This document shows positions 63,573 to 64,000 of a stretch of DNA of 64,000 nt, piece by piece (position 1 is the first letter of the stretch; each line of letters begins with the position of its first letter). The notes below the pieces were generated by a model. The model was not told the origin of the DNA. It worked only from the letters and a program-made list of their open reading frames with translations, and made no database searches. The translations under genes and the position numbers were made by a program. Source of the stretch: Saccharopolyspora soli (GTDB lineage Bacteria; Actinomycetota; Actinomycetes; Mycobacteriales; Pseudonocardiaceae); the NCBI RefSeq assembly GCF_022678645.1, contig NZ_JALBWV010000033.1, forward strand, positions 1-64,000, in the 5' to 3' direction.

Positions 63573-64000
63573 CAATGCCCTGCCAACGCGGCAGGCGGCG
63601 GCTGGACCAGGTCCGGCGCGTTCGCTGGCGGCGCCGCGGGATCGACCGGTGGCTGGACCGGCGGCGGAGCCTGGGGCGGCGCTGCGGTGGCCTTCTTCGG
63701 TTCACCGACGACGAGCACCGACCCGTCCGGCTGCGGGACGAGGTGCGCGGGCGGCGGCGCGGGCTGCATGCCCAACGCTTCCGCCTGGCGCTGGATCTCG
63801 GGTGTCGAGCTCATCGAGCTGACGTCGCTGAGCAGCCGCTCCTTGCGCTCGTTCAACTCGTTGATCCGGTTCTCGCCGTCCTGCAACCGGTAGCTGCCGC
63901 TGACCGCCGCGATGGACAGCCACAACGTCGCGGCCAGCCCGGTGGCCAGCACCGACATCACGACGACCACCAGCGGCAACCGCGAGAGCGAAACCCGCTC
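63572..64000 (-). CDS. ftsL: FtsL-like division protein, 5' end outside the window
   Basis: The frame is open to the window edge, so the N-terminus is missing. The visible 142 residues show a membrane segment (PLVVVVMSVLATGLAATLWL), a short coiled coil (RLQDGENRINELNERKERLLSDVSS) and a Pro/Ala-rich tail with QPPVDPAAPPANAPDLVQPP. Size, topology and place before pbpB identify it as the actinobacterial FtsL. A cytoplasmic N-terminal tail should lie beyond 64000. Confidence 0.85.
   Translation of the reverse strand, partial: ERVSLSRLPLVVVVMSVLATGLAATLWLSIAAVSGSYRLQDGENRINELNERKERLLSDVSSMSSTPEIQRQAEALGMQPAPPPAHLVPQPDGSVLVVGEPKKATAAPPQAPPPVQPPVDPAAPPANAPDLVQPPPAALAGH

Overview
The window is high-GC actinobacterial DNA. 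MurE carries the DNPR motif of meso-diaminopimelate ligases, and an AftA-type arabinofuranosyltransferase implies an arabinogalactan wall. Together these point to a chemotype IV actinomycete in the Pseudonocardiaceae, perhaps Saccharopolyspora-like (inferred; there is no rRNA in the window). Many genes start with GTG or TTG and overlap their neighbour by 4 bp, and several look leaderless.

Layout. 131-4147: a small catabolic module (DUF2848 protein, MHS-type MFS transporter, FCD-GntR regulator, carbon-nitrogen hydrolase). Its two divergent promoter regions share one operator-like motif. A small ABM-like protein follows. 4218-5747: a CPBP membrane protease and a broken Uma2-type gene whose two halves lie on opposite strands. 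5780-10797: nadA-nadB-nadC for de novo NAD synthesis, divergent from an NrtR-like regulator across a clear palindrome, then a LON-domain protein. 11132-16249: membrane proteins, AftA and a cytochrome P450. 16471-24486: DNA polymerase III alpha, a conserved hypothetical protein, and the three-gene proton-translocating transhydrogenase. 24532-31854: rluD-like, lspA, a class V aminotransferase behind a SAM-IV-like riboswitch, ileS behind a T-box, and a small membrane CxxC protein.

31946-64000 is the division and cell-wall (dcw) cluster on the minus strand: ftsL, pbpB, murE, murF, mraY, murD, ftsW, murG, murC, ftsQ, ftsZ, pgeF, yggS, sepF, yggT, wag31. Accessory DNA interrupts it twice. About 9.5 kb lies between pbpB and murE: a type VII-linked PD-(D/E)XK toxin with a candidate immunity gene, a DinB-like/MocR pair, a secreted hydrolase-like protein, and a sugar-acid dehydratase with an MFS transporter. 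About 4.5 kb lies between ftsQ and ftsZ: an SDR with a Tyr-to-Phe change at the catalytic position, a WYL regulator, an ABC permease remnant and a bacterial nitric oxide synthase oxygenase.

At least three families of short dispersed repeats occur between genes. The strongest is a long perfect hairpin (arm GTGARGGGYACC) that supplies the stop codon of three genes. Two stretches of almost pure G/C homopolymers (1-130, 58062-58290) look like sequencing or assembly artefacts rather than real sequence.
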